A stretch of DNA of 64,000 bases from Rhizobacter terrae (GCF_003852895.1 NZ_QUSW01000009.1:241217-305216); one strand, 5' to 3'. Counted from the first letter of the stretch, positions 54,062-63,883 are shown. Made by a program: numbers and translations. Notes: generated by a model from the letters alone, not told the origin.

Positions 54062-54865
54062 ATGTTCCGCCTGACACAGCTCACCATCCGCCGCGCCAGG
54101 CAGGAGCGCCTCGCGCAGATCGCCGGCAGCCTCACGTTCACGACGGTGCTGTCGATTGTGCCGTTCCTGTCGGTCGCCTTCGCGCTGTTCATGCGCTTTC
54201 CGGTGTTCAGCCGTTTCGAGACGGCCATCGACGACCTGCTGCTCAAGCCATTCCTGCCGGCCGACATTGCACGCACGGTGCTGAAGTACCTGCACCAGTT
54301 TTCGTCCAACGCCAGCGGCATGACCTGGGTGGGATCGGTGCTGCTGCTGGCCGCGGCCATTGCCTTGCTGCTGACGGTGGAGAACGCGCTCAACCAGCTG
54401 TGGAGCGTGAAGCGCAACCGGCCCTTCATCAAGCGCGTGGGCATGTACACGCTCATGCTGTTGGTGGGGCCACCGATACTGGGAGTGAGCCTGTGGGCGA
54501 CCTCGTACGTGATCAGTGCGTCGATGGGCTTCATCGGCCCCCTGCCCCCGTCGGCGCGCTTCGTGCTCGGCATGGGGCCGGTGGTGCTCGGCGCAATCGG
54601 CCTGTCGAGCCTGTTGTATTTCGTGCCGAACGCGAAGGTGCTCAAGCGCCATGCCATCGCCGGCGGGCTCATCGCCAGCATCGGCCTGGAGCTGGGCAAG
54701 CGCGGCTTCGCGGCCTACCTGCTTCAGGTACCCACCTACAAGGCGATGTACGGTGCATTCGACGCCGTGCCCATCTTCCTGCTGTGGGTGTATTTCTCGT
54801 GGCTGGTGATTCTGGGTGCGGCGCTGGTCACCGCCAACCTGTCACGCCCCCTGGCAAAGGCCTGA
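54062..54865 (+). CDS. YihY/BrkB family membrane protein
   Basis: A 267-residue membrane protein from the ATG at 54062 (an upstream in-frame ATG at 54008 overlaps chrA). Family features: IAGSLTFTTVLSIVPFLSVA, VENALNQLWSVKRNRPF, YFVPNAKVLKRHAIAGGLIA and FLLWVYFSWLVILGAALV. It is shorter than and distinct from the paralogue at 44777. Its last 24 bases overlap the end of the opposite small exported-protein gene. Confidence 0.9.
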   Translation: MFRLTQLTIRRARQERLAQIAGSLTFTTVLSIVPFLSVAFALFMRFPVFSRFETAIDDLLLKPFLPADIARTVLKYLHQFSSNASGMTWVGSVLLLAAAIALLLTVENALNQLWSVKRNRPFIKRVGMYTLMLLVGPPILGVSLWATSYVISASMGFIGPLPPSARFVLGMGPVVLGAIGLSSLLYFVPNAKVLKRHAIAGGLIASIGLELGKRGFAAYLLQVPTYKAMYGAFDAVPIFLLWVYFSWLVILGAALVTANLSRPLAKA

Positions 54866-55030
54866 GCAGTCATACCACTGCACATCTTCGTCCTGATCGT
54901 CGGTGTCGGGCGTGATGGACAGGGTGAAGATCTTGAACGTGGACCCAGCCTGCGTGCCACCGTCGGCGTTGGCGTGCAAGGCGGTGAACACGATGGCCAT
55001 GCCGATGGCAAGTTGGCTCAGCAGTTTCAT
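54842..55030 (-). CDS. Small exported protein, 62 residues
   Basis: From the ATG at 55030, preceded by CAGGGAGAATCC. The signal peptide (LLSQLAIGMAIVFTALHANA) leaves a mature chain of about 40 residues that is rich in Asp (PDTDDQDEDVQWYDCSG) and has two Cys near the C-terminus. It could bind metal or form a disulfide. No family is recognised. The end overlaps the opposite YihY gene by 24 bases. Confidence 0.6.
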   Translation of the reverse strand: MKLLSQLAIGMAIVFTALHANADGGTQAGSTFKIFTLSITPDTDDQDEDVQWYDCSGLCQGA

Positions 55031-55073
55031 GGATTCTCCCTGTGGGTTGCGAAGTGAACGCGGCGCAGTCTAG

Positions 55074-55406
55074 CCCGCAACTGCAGTTTCCGCCAAGCGG
55101 CTCGTCGCCGGCACCGCACCCGTCATCGCGTTTGTCGAAGGTTCGATGCGCGAGGGCACGACGCTCATCGTCAGCGGCCGCCGTTTCGGCACCAAGGCCA
55201 ATGCGAAGCCACTGCTGTTCTGGTCTGCCGACGGCGGCGTGGCGCCTTCTGCGCTCGGCCGCAAGACGGCGTGGAGCGACAGGCAGCTTCGGGCCATGCT
55301 GCGGCTGGGCACCTTGAAGTCGGCGCCTGAGGTGTACGTCTATGTCGCCAACGGCGATGGCGAGGTCAACGAGGTGGGGGAGGCCCTGCCGGGTGGCGCA
55401 CGATGA
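55074..55406 (+). pseudogene. Gene fragment, IPT/TIG-like domain
   Basis: The frame is open from a TAG at 55071 to the TGA at 55404, but the first ATG is at 55146 and there is no signal peptide. The translated stretch VIAFVEGSMREGTTLIVSGR followed by RFGTKANAKPLLFW resembles the short IPT/TIG-like beta domain seen in large secreted proteins, with similarity running upstream of the first ATG. This suggests a remnant that lost its N-terminal part. It could instead be a short gene of 86 residues from 55146. It converges on the transporter operon. Confidence 0.45.
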
Positions 55407-55424
55407 TCGTCGGTGGATGAGCCG

Positions 55425-56222
55425 TCACCGGTTCATCCACCGTCGCACCCCGAACGAGGCGGCATCAACCGCCCCCACCAGCAGCACCATGGCCATCAGC
55501 ACCGTGCAGGCTTCGTGCATCTGGAAGAGGCTGAGGTGGTAGTACAGCATCTGGCCTAGACCACCTGCACCCACCACGCCGAGCACGGCTGCGGCGCGGA
55601 TGTTGTTCTCCCAGCGGTACAGGCTGTAGGAGAGCTGTTGCGGCAGCACCTGCGGCAAGGTGGCCCAGAAAAAGACACGCGCCGGGCCGACGCCCCGAAT
55701 GCGCAGCGCCAGCGCGGGTTCGGGCGGGGCGTTCTCGATGCTTTCGGCAAACAGTCGCCCCAGGACGCCGGTGGTGTGGATCGCCAGGGCCAGTGTGCCG
55801 GGGAATGGCCCGAGGCCGGCCGCGACGAGCAGGAGCGAGGCCCAGACAAGCTCCGGAATGGAGCGCAGCACGTTCAGCAAGAGGCGCGACACGGCATGCA
55901 AGGCGCGAGCGAACGGCCCGCCCTTCGCACTGGCCGGCAAGGCGAGCAGCAGGCCTGCAGCGGCGGCAATCACGGTGCCCAGCATCGACATCGCCACCGT
56001 CTCTGCCGAGGCTTGCAGCGTCTTGCGAAGGAACGGCAGCGAGGTTTCCGGCGGAAAGAAGCTCGCGCCGAAGCCGGACATCTTCTTCAGTTCGGATGCG
56101 CTGAGGAACTCCGCCCAGTGCAGATCCAGCGTGGCGAAGCTGGCAACGACGAGCGCCAGCACGGCGATGCCGATCAAGCCTGCGCGCAGTCGCGACGAAC
56201 GATCGATGGCTGGTGTCGTCAT
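55425..56222 (-). CDS. PhnE-type ABC permease (second permease of selenium-locus transporter)
   Basis: A 265-residue inner membrane permease with about six helices. The ABC permease loop is visible as RIRGVGPARVFFWATLPQVL, and the conserved Ser-Ile-Pro-Glu segment LNVLRSIPELVWASLLLVAA matches that of the upstream permease. It overlaps that gene by ATGA and is last in the operon mnmH - phnD-like - phnC-like - phnE-like - phnE-like. With its neighbours it forms an oxyanion importer, predicted to carry a selenium oxyanion on the basis of locus content. Confidence 0.85.
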   Translation of the reverse strand: MTTPAIDRSSRLRAGLIGIAVLALVVASFATLDLHWAEFLSASELKKMSGFGASFFPPETSLPFLRKTLQASAETVAMSMLGTVIAAAAGLLLALPASAKGGPFARALHAVSRLLLNVLRSIPELVWASLLLVAAGLGPFPGTLALAIHTTGVLGRLFAESIENAPPEPALALRIRGVGPARVFFWATLPQVLPQQLSYSLYRWENNIRAAAVLGVVGAGGLGQMLYYHLSLFQMHEACTVLMAMVLLVGAVDAASFGVRRWMNR

Positions 56223-57061
56223 GCCATCAGCCTTCGCAACGACGCGCTGACGCGATCACTCAACCCGACGAGCGCGATGAACACGAGCAGCACGGCCCCC
56301 ACCTCCGCGCCGGCAAACATCTTGGTGGCACTGTCCAGGCGCTGGCCGAGGCCGCCGGCGCCCACGAAGCCCAGCACCACCGACGAGCGGATGGCGCATT
56401 CCCAGCGGTACACGGTGTAGCTCACCAGCTCCATCCCGCACTGCGGCAACGCGCCGAAGAGCAAGGCCTGCAGCCGGCCACCGCCGTTGCGCAACAGCGC
56501 TTGCGTCGGCGCCGGGTCGCTGCTTTCCAGGATCTCCGCGTAGACCTTGCCCAGCATGCCGCCGTAGGCGATGGCGATCGCCAGCACGCCCGCCGTGGCA
56601 CCGAGGCCCACCACCCGCACGAACACCAGGGCCCAGACCAGTTCGGGGATGGAACGCAGCGCGATCAACAACCATCGCACCGCCTGGCGCAGCGTCGCAG
56701 GCATCCAGCCCATGCGGCCGGATGCGATGGCGCTGACCGACAGACGCGCGGTGGCCAGCAAGGCCATGGGCACGGCCAGCAGCCACGCGAGCGTGAGGCC
56801 CGCGGTGGCGATGGCGACGGTGCGCCAGGTGTCCGCGAGCAGCTCCCACAGGAACTCGGCGTCGTGCCGCGGCGGCGCGAAGTCGCGCACGAAGCGCCAG
56901 GCGGATCGCAGGCTGCGCTCATCGGCCAGCGCGAACGGGTTGAACTCGGTCCACGCCAGCAGCGGCCACGCAAGCACCAGTGCGATCAGCAGCGTGGCCA
57001 CACGCGGTGCATGCGATGGATCACGCATCCATGGTGCCGTCATTGCGGAGGCTGGCGTCAT
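56219..57061 (-). CDS. PhnE-type ABC permease (first permease of selenium-locus transporter)
   Basis: A 280-residue permease from the ATG at 57061, whose ATGA overlaps the stop of the ATPase gene. Six helices; the conserved IALRSIPELVWALVFVRVVG and the loop RNGGGRLQALLFGALPQ before VSYTVYRWE mark a phosphonate-type ABC permease. It forms a heterodimer with the second permease gene. All four transporter genes overlap by 4 bases, so their translation is linked. Confidence 0.87.
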   Translation of the reverse strand: MTPASAMTAPWMRDPSHAPRVATLLIALVLAWPLLAWTEFNPFALADERSLRSAWRFVRDFAPPRHDAEFLWELLADTWRTVAIATAGLTLAWLLAVPMALLATARLSVSAIASGRMGWMPATLRQAVRWLLIALRSIPELVWALVFVRVVGLGATAGVLAIAIAYGGMLGKVYAEILESSDPAPTQALLRNGGGRLQALLFGALPQCGMELVSYTVYRWECAIRSSVVLGFVGAGGLGQRLDSATKMFAGAEVGAVLLVFIALVGLSDRVSASLRRLMA

Positions 57062-57894
57062 CAGCGGCACATCGCTTCGGGCAACGCCGCGGCCGATGGC
57101 GGCTGGTTCGCGGCGCGATCCACATCGTCGTCAGCGCTGCCTTCGTAGAGCTGGCTCACGGCGGCATCATCGAGCCCGGCCGAAGGCCCGTCGTAGAACA
57201 CCTCGCCTCCGCGCAGCGCCACGATGCGTTTGAATCGTTCGCGAGCGACCGCCACCTGGTGCAGGCTGCACACCAGCGTGCGGCCTTCTCGCGCGGCGGC
57301 ATCCAGCATCGCGTCCATCACGCGCCCTGCCCTGGCCGGATCGAGCGCAGACAAAGGCTCGTCGACCAGCCACAAGCCCGCCTGCGAGACCAGCAGCCGG
57401 GCCAGTCCCACGCGCTGGCGCTCGCCGCCGGACAGTCGGTCCACGCGGTCCCACAGCTTGTCCGCCAGGTCCACGCGTGAAAGTGCCTCTTGCGCCAGCT
57501 GCGCCTGGGTGGGATGCCACAGTTGCAGCACGCTTTGCATGAGGCCCATGGACGGCAGCCGCCCCGCCAGCACCGCGGCCACCACGCGCTGGCGCGGCGG
57601 CAAGGGCGGCACCTGCGGCGCGAGGAAGAGCTGGGCGCGCAACGCCTGCCGCTGCGCTGAACTCATGGCCCACGGATCGCGGTCCAGCACACGCAACGAA
57701 CCGCCGAGCGGCTGCACGGCGCAGGCCATCGCCATCAGCAGGCTGGTCTTTCCGGCACCCGATGGTCCGATGACGGCCACCTGCTCCCGAGGCTGGATGC
57801 GCAGGTCAATCCCTCGCAGCACGGCACGCGAGGCACCTGGCGCGGCGCCCGCGCTCAGCCCTCGCAGCTCGACCGCCGGACCATCCACGGTCAT
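57061..57894 (-). CDS. PhnC-type ABC ATPase
   Basis: A 277-residue nucleotide-binding subunit from the ATG at 57894 (ATGA overlap with the binding-protein stop). Walker A is IGPSGAGKTSLLMA, the signature is DRLSGGERQRVGLARLL, Walker B is LWLVDEPLSALDP, and the switch His is in CSLHQVAVA. The family is the phosphonate-type importers. The C-terminal ~25 residues (DDDVDRAANQPP...) extend past the core. It powers the two permeases downstream. Confidence 0.9.
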   Translation of the reverse strand: MTVDGPAVELRGLSAGAAPGASRAVLRGIDLRIQPREQVAVIGPSGAGKTSLLMAMACAVQPLGGSLRVLDRDPWAMSSAQRQALRAQLFLAPQVPPLPPRQRVVAAVLAGRLPSMGLMQSVLQLWHPTQAQLAQEALSRVDLADKLWDRVDRLSGGERQRVGLARLLVSQAGLWLVDEPLSALDPARAGRVMDAMLDAAAREGRTLVCSLHQVAVARERFKRIVALRGGEVFYDGPSAGLDDAAVSQLYEGSADDDVDRAANQPPSAAALPEAMCR

Positions 57895-58766
57895 TTGAGC
57901 AATCCGGCGTTCTCCGCGGCGGCACGGATGCCGGCGTAGTTCTCGGCCTTCGTCGGCACGAAGCGCGTGGCGCGCTGCAGCCCGAGGATCTCCTTGCCCT
58001 GCGGCGTGTTCGCATCCAGCGCGAGGAATGCATCCAGGATCTTCTGCCGCAGGTCCGCCGGCATGTCGGCATGCACGGTCCAGTTGTAGTCGTAGTAGGC
58101 AGGCGTGGTGAAGAAGACCCTCACCTGGTTCGTGTCCACCTTCTTCTCGGCCACGAACTTCTCCCACACCGAGATGTTCAGCGCACCGGCATCGACCTTG
58201 CCGCCGGCGACCGCCGCGATGGTCGCGTCATGCGCGCCGGAGAAGCTCACCCGCTTGAGGTCCGCATCCGGATTGATCTTCGCCGCCAGCAGGAAGCTGC
58301 GCGGCATGAGATGGCCGGACGTGCTGCTGGCCGAACCGAAGCTCAGCGTCTTGCCCTTCAGGTCTTCGAGCTTGGCGATGCCGCTGTGCGCGTCGGTGAT
58401 GAACACGGAGCGGAAGCGCTCGTCCTCCTCGCGCTGCACCAGTGGAATCATCTTCCCGCCGGAGCGCACGTTGGCCTGCACGAAGGTGAAGCCGCCGAAC
58501 CAGGCCAGGTCCACCTTGCGGTTCACCACGGTCTCCACCGCCGCGGCGTAGTCGGTGACGGGCGTCCATTCGACCTTCATGCCCAGCTTGGCTTCGAGGT
58601 ACTTGCCCAGCGGTGCGAACTTGCGGGCCAGCTCGGTGGGCGCTTCGTCGGGAATGGCGGTGACGCGCAGCACGCCGGGCATGGCGGTCTGGGCCTGCAC
58701 ACCGCCGGCCAAGGCGAGCATCATGAATGCGGCCAAGCCGAGCCGGCGCCTGTTGTGTGAAACCAT
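57891..58766 (-). CDS. PhnD-type periplasmic binding protein, predicted selenium oxyanion binder
   Basis: A 291-residue exported binding protein with a signal peptide (LAGGVQAQT). The mature start LRVTAIPDEAPTELARKF and later VDLAWFGGFTFVQA, FGSASSTSGHLMP and WTVHADMPADLRQ are features I associate with the subgroup named putative selenate ABC transporter binding protein in family collections. It lies 24 bases downstream of mnmH and first of the four transporter genes, with a good ribosome site (GAGGAG). Selenate versus selenite is not decided by sequence. Confidence 0.85.
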   Translation of the reverse strand: MVSHNRRRLGLAAFMMLALAGGVQAQTAMPGVLRVTAIPDEAPTELARKFAPLGKYLEAKLGMKVEWTPVTDYAAAVETVVNRKVDLAWFGGFTFVQANVRSGGKMIPLVQREEDERFRSVFITDAHSGIAKLEDLKGKTLSFGSASSTSGHLMPRSFLLAAKINPDADLKRVSFSGAHDATIAAVAGGKVDAGALNISVWEKFVAEKKVDTNQVRVFFTTPAYYDYNWTVHADMPADLRQKILDAFLALDANTPQGKEILGLQRATRFVPTKAENYAGIRAAAENAGLLK

Positions 58767-58790
58767 GTGATGAGCTCCTCGTGTCGTGGT

Positions 58791-59837
58791 TCAGTGAAGT
58801 GATGCGATGCGTTGTGCCAGGGCGTCAATGCCCTCGGGCGACAGGTCGTCGGTGTCCACACGCTGCGCCTGCTCCAGCCGCTCCAGGTGGCGGCCCTGCG
58901 AGCGGGCGTACAACGGGTCGTAATGCCTGAGCAGCAGGGATTCGAGCAAGGGCGCCAGCTCGTGCTGCTGTGCCCAGGTCCGCCACTGAGCCAGTGTCTC
59001 CTTGGGCAGCAACTCGCTCAGGCCGCTCAGCTTGTCGATCAGTAGTTGTGGGTCGTCGCCCAGCCACGCGTAGTCGCGCAGCAGGTAGGCCATGCGTGCC
59101 GGCAAGGTCGCAGCGATCTCGACCACCGGGCTTTCGCGCAGTCGGGCATGCAAGGGCTCCGGCAGCGTCAGCTTGCCGATGCGCCGGCTTTCGGCCTCGA
59201 CCCACACGGTTCGAGCCAGGTCGAAGCGGGCGATGTGGTCCATGAGGGCCGTCTCGAAAGCCTTTTGCGATGGCTGCGGCTGGCCCGGGATGTCGCCCAG
59301 CACGGACCCGCGATGCACGGCCAGCGCTTCCAGATCAAGCACCTGCTGGCCCTGCCGTTCCATCGCGCGCAGCACCTGGGTCTTCGCGCTGCCGGTCGGA
59401 CCGCACAGCACCTTCAGGCACAGCTGCGGCGCACGCTGCGCCAGCTGCTGCACGACGTGCGCCCGCCAGGCCTTGTAGCCGCCTTGAAGCTGCTGCGCAT
59501 CCCAGCCCACCATGCGCATCACGTTGACGAAGCTGCCGCTGCGCATGCCGCCGCGCCAGCAGTACACCAAGGGCCGCCACTCACGCGGCTGGCCGCGGAA
59601 CTGCGTGTCCAGGTGATGGGCGATGTTGCGCGCCACCATGGCTGCGCCCATCTTGCGCGCCTCGAAGGCCGAGACCTGCACGTAGGTCGTGCCGACGACA
59701 CGCCGCTCCTCGTCGTCGAGCACCGGGCAATTGATGGCGCCGGGGATGTGGTCCAGCGCGTACTCGGCCGGCGAGCGCGCGTCGATGATCACGCTGAAGG
59801 CCGGCAGGTCCTCGACCGTGGTCGGCTTGTGGCTCAA
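58791..59837 (-). CDS. mnmH: tRNA 2-selenouridine synthase
   Basis: A 348-residue protein (also SelU/YbbB) if started at the TTG at 59837, which gives the expected short lead-in before the rhodanese domain (VIIDARSPAEY). The rhodanese active Cys is in VYCWRGGMRSGS, and the P-loop of the C-terminal half is GPTGSAKTQVLRAME. It swaps the sulfur of 2-thiouridine in tRNA wobble positions for selenium, using selenophosphate from SelD. Longer frames upstream run through selD and are unlikely. It is divergent from selD with a 36-base gap and leads the oxyanion transporter genes. Confidence 0.92.
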   Translation of the reverse strand: MSHKPTTVEDLPAFSVIIDARSPAEYALDHIPGAINCPVLDDEERRVVGTTYVQVSAFEARKMGAAMVARNIAHHLDTQFRGQPREWRPLVYCWRGGMRSGSFVNVMRMVGWDAQQLQGGYKAWRAHVVQQLAQRAPQLCLKVLCGPTGSAKTQVLRAMERQGQQVLDLEALAVHRGSVLGDIPGQPQPSQKAFETALMDHIARFDLARTVWVEAESRRIGKLTLPEPLHARLRESPVVEIAATLPARMAYLLRDYAWLGDDPQLLIDKLSGLSELLPKETLAQWRTWAQQHELAPLLESLLLRHYDPLYARSQGRHLERLEQAQRVDTDDLSPEGIDALAQRIASLH

Positions 59838-59873
59838 GGCGACAGCCCCAGGCTTTTCACCGACACTGCATCC

Positions 59874-60923
59874 ATGACGAATCCCATTCGACTCACATCC
59901 TTTTCTCATGGCGGAGGCTGCGGCTGCAAGATCGCCCCGGGTGTGCTGGCCGACATCCTGTCGCGCGCACCGCAGGGTCTCGTCCCGCCGCAGCTGATGG
60001 TGGGCACCGAGACCGCGGACGATGCCGCGGTCTATCGCCTGAACGACCAGCAGGCGCTGGTGGCCACCACCGACTTCTTCACGCCGATTGTCGACGACCC
60101 GCGCGACTTCGGACGCATCGCTGCCACGAATGCCATCTCCGACATCTATGCCATGGGTGGCACGCCCATCATGGCCCTCGCGCTGGTGGGCATGCCGCTG
60201 GACAAGCTGCCGCTGGAGGTGATCGGGCAAATCCTCGAAGGCGGCGCAAGCGTGTGCCAGGAGGCGGGCATTCCCATTGCCGGGGGGCATTCCATCGACG
60301 TGCTGGAGCCGATCTATGGCCTGGTGGCCCTGGGGCTGGTGCACCCGGACCGCGTCCGGCGCAACGCGGATGCACGCGAAGGAGACCTGCTGGTGTTGGG
60401 CAAGCCGCTGGGCGTGGGCATCCTTTCAGCGGCGTTGAAGAAGGGCCTGCTCGACGACGCGGGCTATGCGGAGATGGTGCGCACCACGACGCAGCTCAAT
60501 CGCGTGGGCAGCGAGCTGGGCGCGATCGAGGGCGTGCATGCGATGACGGACGTGACGGGCTTCGGCTTGGCAGGGCATCTGCTGGAGGTGTGCCGCGGGT
60601 CCGGGTTGGGGGCCGAGGTCGACATGGCTCGTGTGCCGCTCATCGCCGCCGCCAGGACGCATGCGATGAATGGCATCGCCACCGGCGCCTCGGCTCGCAA
60701 CTGGGCGGGGTATGGAAAGGATGTCGTGATGGATGAGGGTCTCCTGCCCTGGCAGCAGGCCTTGCTGACGGACCCGCAGACCAGCGGCGGGCTGCTGGTG
60801 ACCTGTTCGGCGCGGGCCGCCGATGACGTGCTGGCGCGATTCCGCCAGGCTGGATTCGCGGATGCAGCAGTCATCGGGCGCATGGTGGCAGGAGAACCGA
60901 AGGTGCGTGTGGCCTTGGGTTGA
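59874..60923 (+). CDS. selD: Selenide, water dikinase (selenophosphate synthetase)
   Basis: A 349-residue protein. The active-site Cys16 and Lys19 lie in GGGCGCK (Cys, not selenocysteine). ATP- and metal-binding blocks follow: TETADDAAVYRLND, ATTDFFTPIVDDP, GRIAATNAISDIYAMGG and TDVTGFGLAGHLLEV. It makes selenophosphate from selenide and ATP. The nearby user is MnmH; no selA, selB or tRNA-Sec gene is in the window, so use for selenocysteine here is unknown. Confidence 0.95.
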   Translation: MTNPIRLTSFSHGGGCGCKIAPGVLADILSRAPQGLVPPQLMVGTETADDAAVYRLNDQQALVATTDFFTPIVDDPRDFGRIAATNAISDIYAMGGTPIMALALVGMPLDKLPLEVIGQILEGGASVCQEAGIPIAGGHSIDVLEPIYGLVALGLVHPDRVRRNADAREGDLLVLGKPLGVGILSAALKKGLLDDAGYAEMVRTTTQLNRVGSELGAIEGVHAMTDVTGFGLAGHLLEVCRGSGLGAEVDMARVPLIAAARTHAMNGIATGASARNWAGYGKDVVMDEGLLPWQQALLTDPQTSGGLLVTCSARAADDVLARFRQAGFADAAVIGRMVAGEPKVRVALG

Positions 60924-60967
60924 TCGAGCTCAAACGGCGGGGCAAGCCGGCCTTGTGATCCTGTCGC

Positions 60968-60998
60968 TTGACCTTACCATCATTGGAAGCTTGACCAT
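60968..60998 (+). promoter_or_regulatory. CueR-type copper promoter of copA
   Basis: -35 TTGACC (60968-60973), 19-base spacer carrying the dyad CTTACC/GGAAG, and a weak -10 GACCAT (60993-60998). The over-long 19-base spacer and dyad are the mark of MerR/CueR-activated promoters. The copA start codon is 26 bases further on. Confidence 0.8.
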
Positions 60999-61023
60999 CG
61001 CTTCACGCTGAAGCTTCCGTGAG

Positions 61024-63453
61024 ATGTCCATGAGCACCGCTGCCTCGCTCCCAGGCTCCGCCCCGATCCTGCTCCCGATCACGGGCATGAGCTGCGCATC
61101 GTGCGTCTCTCGTGTTGAAAAGGCATTGAAGGCAGTGCCCGGCGTGCATGGCGCGGAGGTGAATCTTGCCACCGAGCAGGCCTCCGTCAGCCTGGATGCG
61201 GCTGTGGGCATCCAGGCGCTGGCGTCGGCGGTGCAGCGCGCCGGGTATGGCTTGGACAGCACGGAGCGCACGCTGAAGGTCGAGGGCATGACCTGCGCGT
61301 CCTGCGTGGCCCGGGTGGAGAAGGCGCTGCTCAAAGTACCTGGCGTGATGCAGGCCAGCGTCAATCTGGCCACGGAGAAGGCCACGGTTCAGGCCCTGTC
61401 CACGGTTTCTGATTCGGCACTGCGCACCGCCATTGAAAAAGCTGGCTATGGCACCGCGCCAGATGATGCTGAAGCAAGGCCCGCCGCCACACGACGGCTC
61501 CCCGACTGGTGGCCCGTTGCGTTGAGCGCTCTTCTCACCGTGCCGCTGGTGGCACCGATGCTGCTGCAATTGATCGGCATCGGATGGATGCTGGGTGGTT
61601 GGTGGCAGCTTGCGTTGGCCAGTCCCATTCAGTTCTGGCTGGGCGCCCGGTTCTACATCGCCGGCTGGAAGGCGCTGCGTGCGAAGACCGGCAACATGGA
61701 TCTGCTGGTGGCCCTGGGGACATCCGCGGCATATGGCTTGTCGGTTTACTTGATGGCCGGGCATGGCCCGCACGGCATGCCGCACCTCTATTTCGAAGCC
61801 TCGGCCGCAGTGATCACCCTGGTGCTGCTGGGCAAGTGGCTGGAGGTTCGCGCCAAACGGCAGACCACCGACGCCATCCGGGCGCTGAATGCGCTGCGGC
61901 CGTCGACGGCCAGGGTGCGACGCGAAGGCCTCGAGCTTGAGGTGCCCGTCGAGCATGTGCGGATTGGCGATGTGGTGATCGTCCGGCCCGGTGATCGCGT
62001 GGCGGTGGACGGTGAGGTCATCGAAGGTCGCAGCCACGTCGACGAGTCACTCATTACCGGCGAGAGCCGGCCGGTGACGAAGGCAGTGGGTGATCGGGTG
62101 ACGGGTGGCTCCGTCAACAGCGAAGGCCTGCTCGCGGTGAAGACGCTGGCCATCGGATCCGAGACGACGCTGGCCCGGGTCATCCGCCTCGTCGAGTCGG
62201 CCCAGGCGGCGAAGGCGCCGGTGCAACGACTCGTCGATCGTGTCAGCGCAGTGTTCGTGCCTGTGGTGCTTGGCATCGCGCTCGTCACATTGCTGGCATG
62301 GCTGGCAGTGGCTGGCAATGTCGAACAGGCGCTGGTGAATGCAGTCGCTGTGCTGGTCATCGCCTGCCCTTGCGCGCTGGGGTTGGCCACCCCGACGGCC
62401 ATCATGGTCGGCACCGGCGTTGCCGCGCGGCATGGGATCCTCATCAAGGATGCGCAGGCGCTGGAAGTCGCTCATGCGGTGAATGTGGTGGCCTTCGACA
62501 AGACCGGGACGCTCACGGCGGGCAGGCCGAGCTTGGTGGCCGTCGAACCAGCAAGTGGGGCGTCGCGCGATGAGCTGCTGGAGGCCGCCGCGGCATTGCA
62601 GATGACGAGCACGCATCCACTGGCATCGGCTGTGCTCGACCAGGCGCGATCGGATCGTCTTGCCTTCGTGGCAGCGGACGCGGGCACAGCACTCCCCGGC
62701 CGCGGTGTGAAGGGAACCGTTCGGGGTCAGGAGTTCGTCCTGGGCAATGGCCGCCTTCTTCATGAGTTGGGTGCACAGGCGGGGGAGCTCTTTGAGCGTG
62801 CCGCCAAGCTGGAAAGGCAAGGAAACACCATCTCCTGGCTCATCCTCAAGCGCGAGGCGGGGCCTCAGGTACTCGGGATGCTGGCCTTTGGCGATGCCTT
62901 GAAGCCATCAGCCCGCGCGGCGGTACAGCGCCTGCAGGCCCAAGGAATCCGGACCGCCTTGCTCACTGGCGACAACCGGGGGAGCGCCGATTTTGTCGGG
63001 CGTGAACTTGGCATCGACGAGGTGCACGCCGAGGTGCTGCCGGGCGACAAGGCGGCGGTGGTCCAGCAACTGCGTGCGCGAGGGAGCATCGTGGCCATGG
63101 TTGGAGACGGCATCAACGACGCGCCCGCACTGGCGGCGGCGGATGTCGGGATCGCCATGTCCACCGGCACAGACGTCGCCATGGAGACCGCCGGCATCAC
63201 GCTCATGCGGGGCGATCCACTTCTGGTTGCTGATGCGCTCGACATTTCACTCCGGACATGGTCGAAGATCAGGCAGAACCTGGGTTGGGCCTTCGGCTAC
63301 AACATTGTCGGAATCCCGCTTGCCACTATGGGACTTCTGAGCCCGGTCATTGCGGGCGCAGCGATGGCCTTCAGCAGCGTGAGCGTAGTGAGCAATGCAC
63401 TGACGTTGCGCCGCTGGCGTTCTGCTGCGACGGGCACTGGAGCCAAACCATGA
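61024..63453 (+). CDS. copA: Copper-exporting P-type ATPase
   Basis: An 809-residue P1B-type ATPase. Two N-terminal heavy-metal domains (GMSCASC and GMTCASC) precede eight membrane helices. Motifs: TGES (LITGESRPV), the intramembrane CPC in [16 protein letters not shown] at ~492 with the phosphorylated Asp, the HP motif in TSTHPLA, and the hinge [10 protein letters not shown]. It expels Cu(I) from the cytoplasm. Two start codons (61024 and 61030) fit. The stop overlaps cueR by ATGA. Confidence 0.95.
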   Translation: MSMSTAASLPGSAPILLPITGMSCASCVSRVEKALKAVPGVHGAEVNLATEQASVSLDAAVGIQALASAVQRAGYGLDSTERTLKVEGMTCASCVARVEKALLKVPGVMQASVNLATEKATVQALSTVSDSALRTAIEKAGYGTAPDDAEARPAATRRLPDWWPVALSALLTVPLVAPMLLQLIGIGWMLGGWWQLALASPIQFWLGARFYIAGWKALRAKTGNMDLLVALGTSAAYGLSVYLMAGHGPHGMPHLYFEASAAVITLVLLGKWLEVRAKRQTTDAIRALNALRPSTARVRREGLELEVPVEHVRIGDVVIVRPGDRVAVDGEVIEGRSHVDESLITGESRPVTKAVGDRVTGGSVNSEGLLAVKTLAIGSETTLARVIRLVESAQAAKAPVQRLVDRVSAVFVPVVLGIALVTLLAWLAVAGNVEQALVNAVAVLVIACPCALGLATPTAIMVGTGVAARHGILIKDAQALEVAHAVNVVAFDKTGTLTAGRPSLVAVEPASGASRDELLEAAAALQMTSTHPLASAVLDQARSDRLAFVAADAGTALPGRGVKGTVRGQEFVLGNGRLLHELGAQAGELFERAAKLERQGNTISWLILKREAGPQVLGMLAFGDALKPSARAAVQRLQAQGIRTALLTGDNRGSADFVGRELGIDEVHAEVLPGDKAAVVQQLRARGSIVAMVGDGINDAPALAAADVGIAMSTGTDVAMETAGITLMRGDPLLVADALDISLRTWSKIRQNLGWAFGYNIVGIPLATMGLLSPVIAGAAMAFSSVSVVSNALTLRRWRSAATGTGAKP

Positions 63454-63878
63454 GTATCCGGATGAATATCGGCCAGGCTGCCAAAGCTTCCGGCGTATCA
63501 GCCAAGATGATTCGCCACTACGAAAGCGTTGGGCTGTTTCCCGAGGCAGCACGAACAGATTCAGGCTATCGCCAATACGGCGACAAGGACCTGAGCACGC
63601 TGCGCTTCATCCGTCGCTCACGCGATCTGGGGTTCTCGATTGAACAGATCCGAGAACTGTTGGCCCTGTGGCAAGACCGAAAACGGCCCAGTCGACAAGT
63701 CAAGGCCGTGGCTCAGGCACACATCGACGAACTCGACGCCAAGCTGCGCGAACTTCAGGCGATGAAAGCAACACTGGAGCATTTGGTGCATTGCTGTCAT
63801 GGGGACGAACGTCCCGACTGCCCGATCATCGAAACGTTGGAGTCAGGGCAACCGAGGCATTCAGATCGTAAAGCCTAA
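63450..63878 (+). CDS. cueR: MerR family copper-responsive regulator
   Basis: A 142-residue regulator from the ATG overlapping the copA stop. Winged helix-turn-helix with [19 protein letters not shown], the dimer helix, and a C-terminal metal loop [11 protein letters not shown] with the Cys-x7-Cys spacing of CueR. It binds Cu(I) and activates the 19-base-spaced promoter in front of copA, so CopA and CueR form a feedback pair in one transcript. Confidence 0.93.
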   Translation: MSIRMNIGQAAKASGVSAKMIRHYESVGLFPEAARTDSGYRQYGDKDLSTLRFIRRSRDLGFSIEQIRELLALWQDRKRPSRQVKAVAQAHIDELDAKLRELQAMKATLEHLVHCCHGDERPDCPIIETLESGQPRHSDRKA

Positions 63879-63883
63879 AAAGC

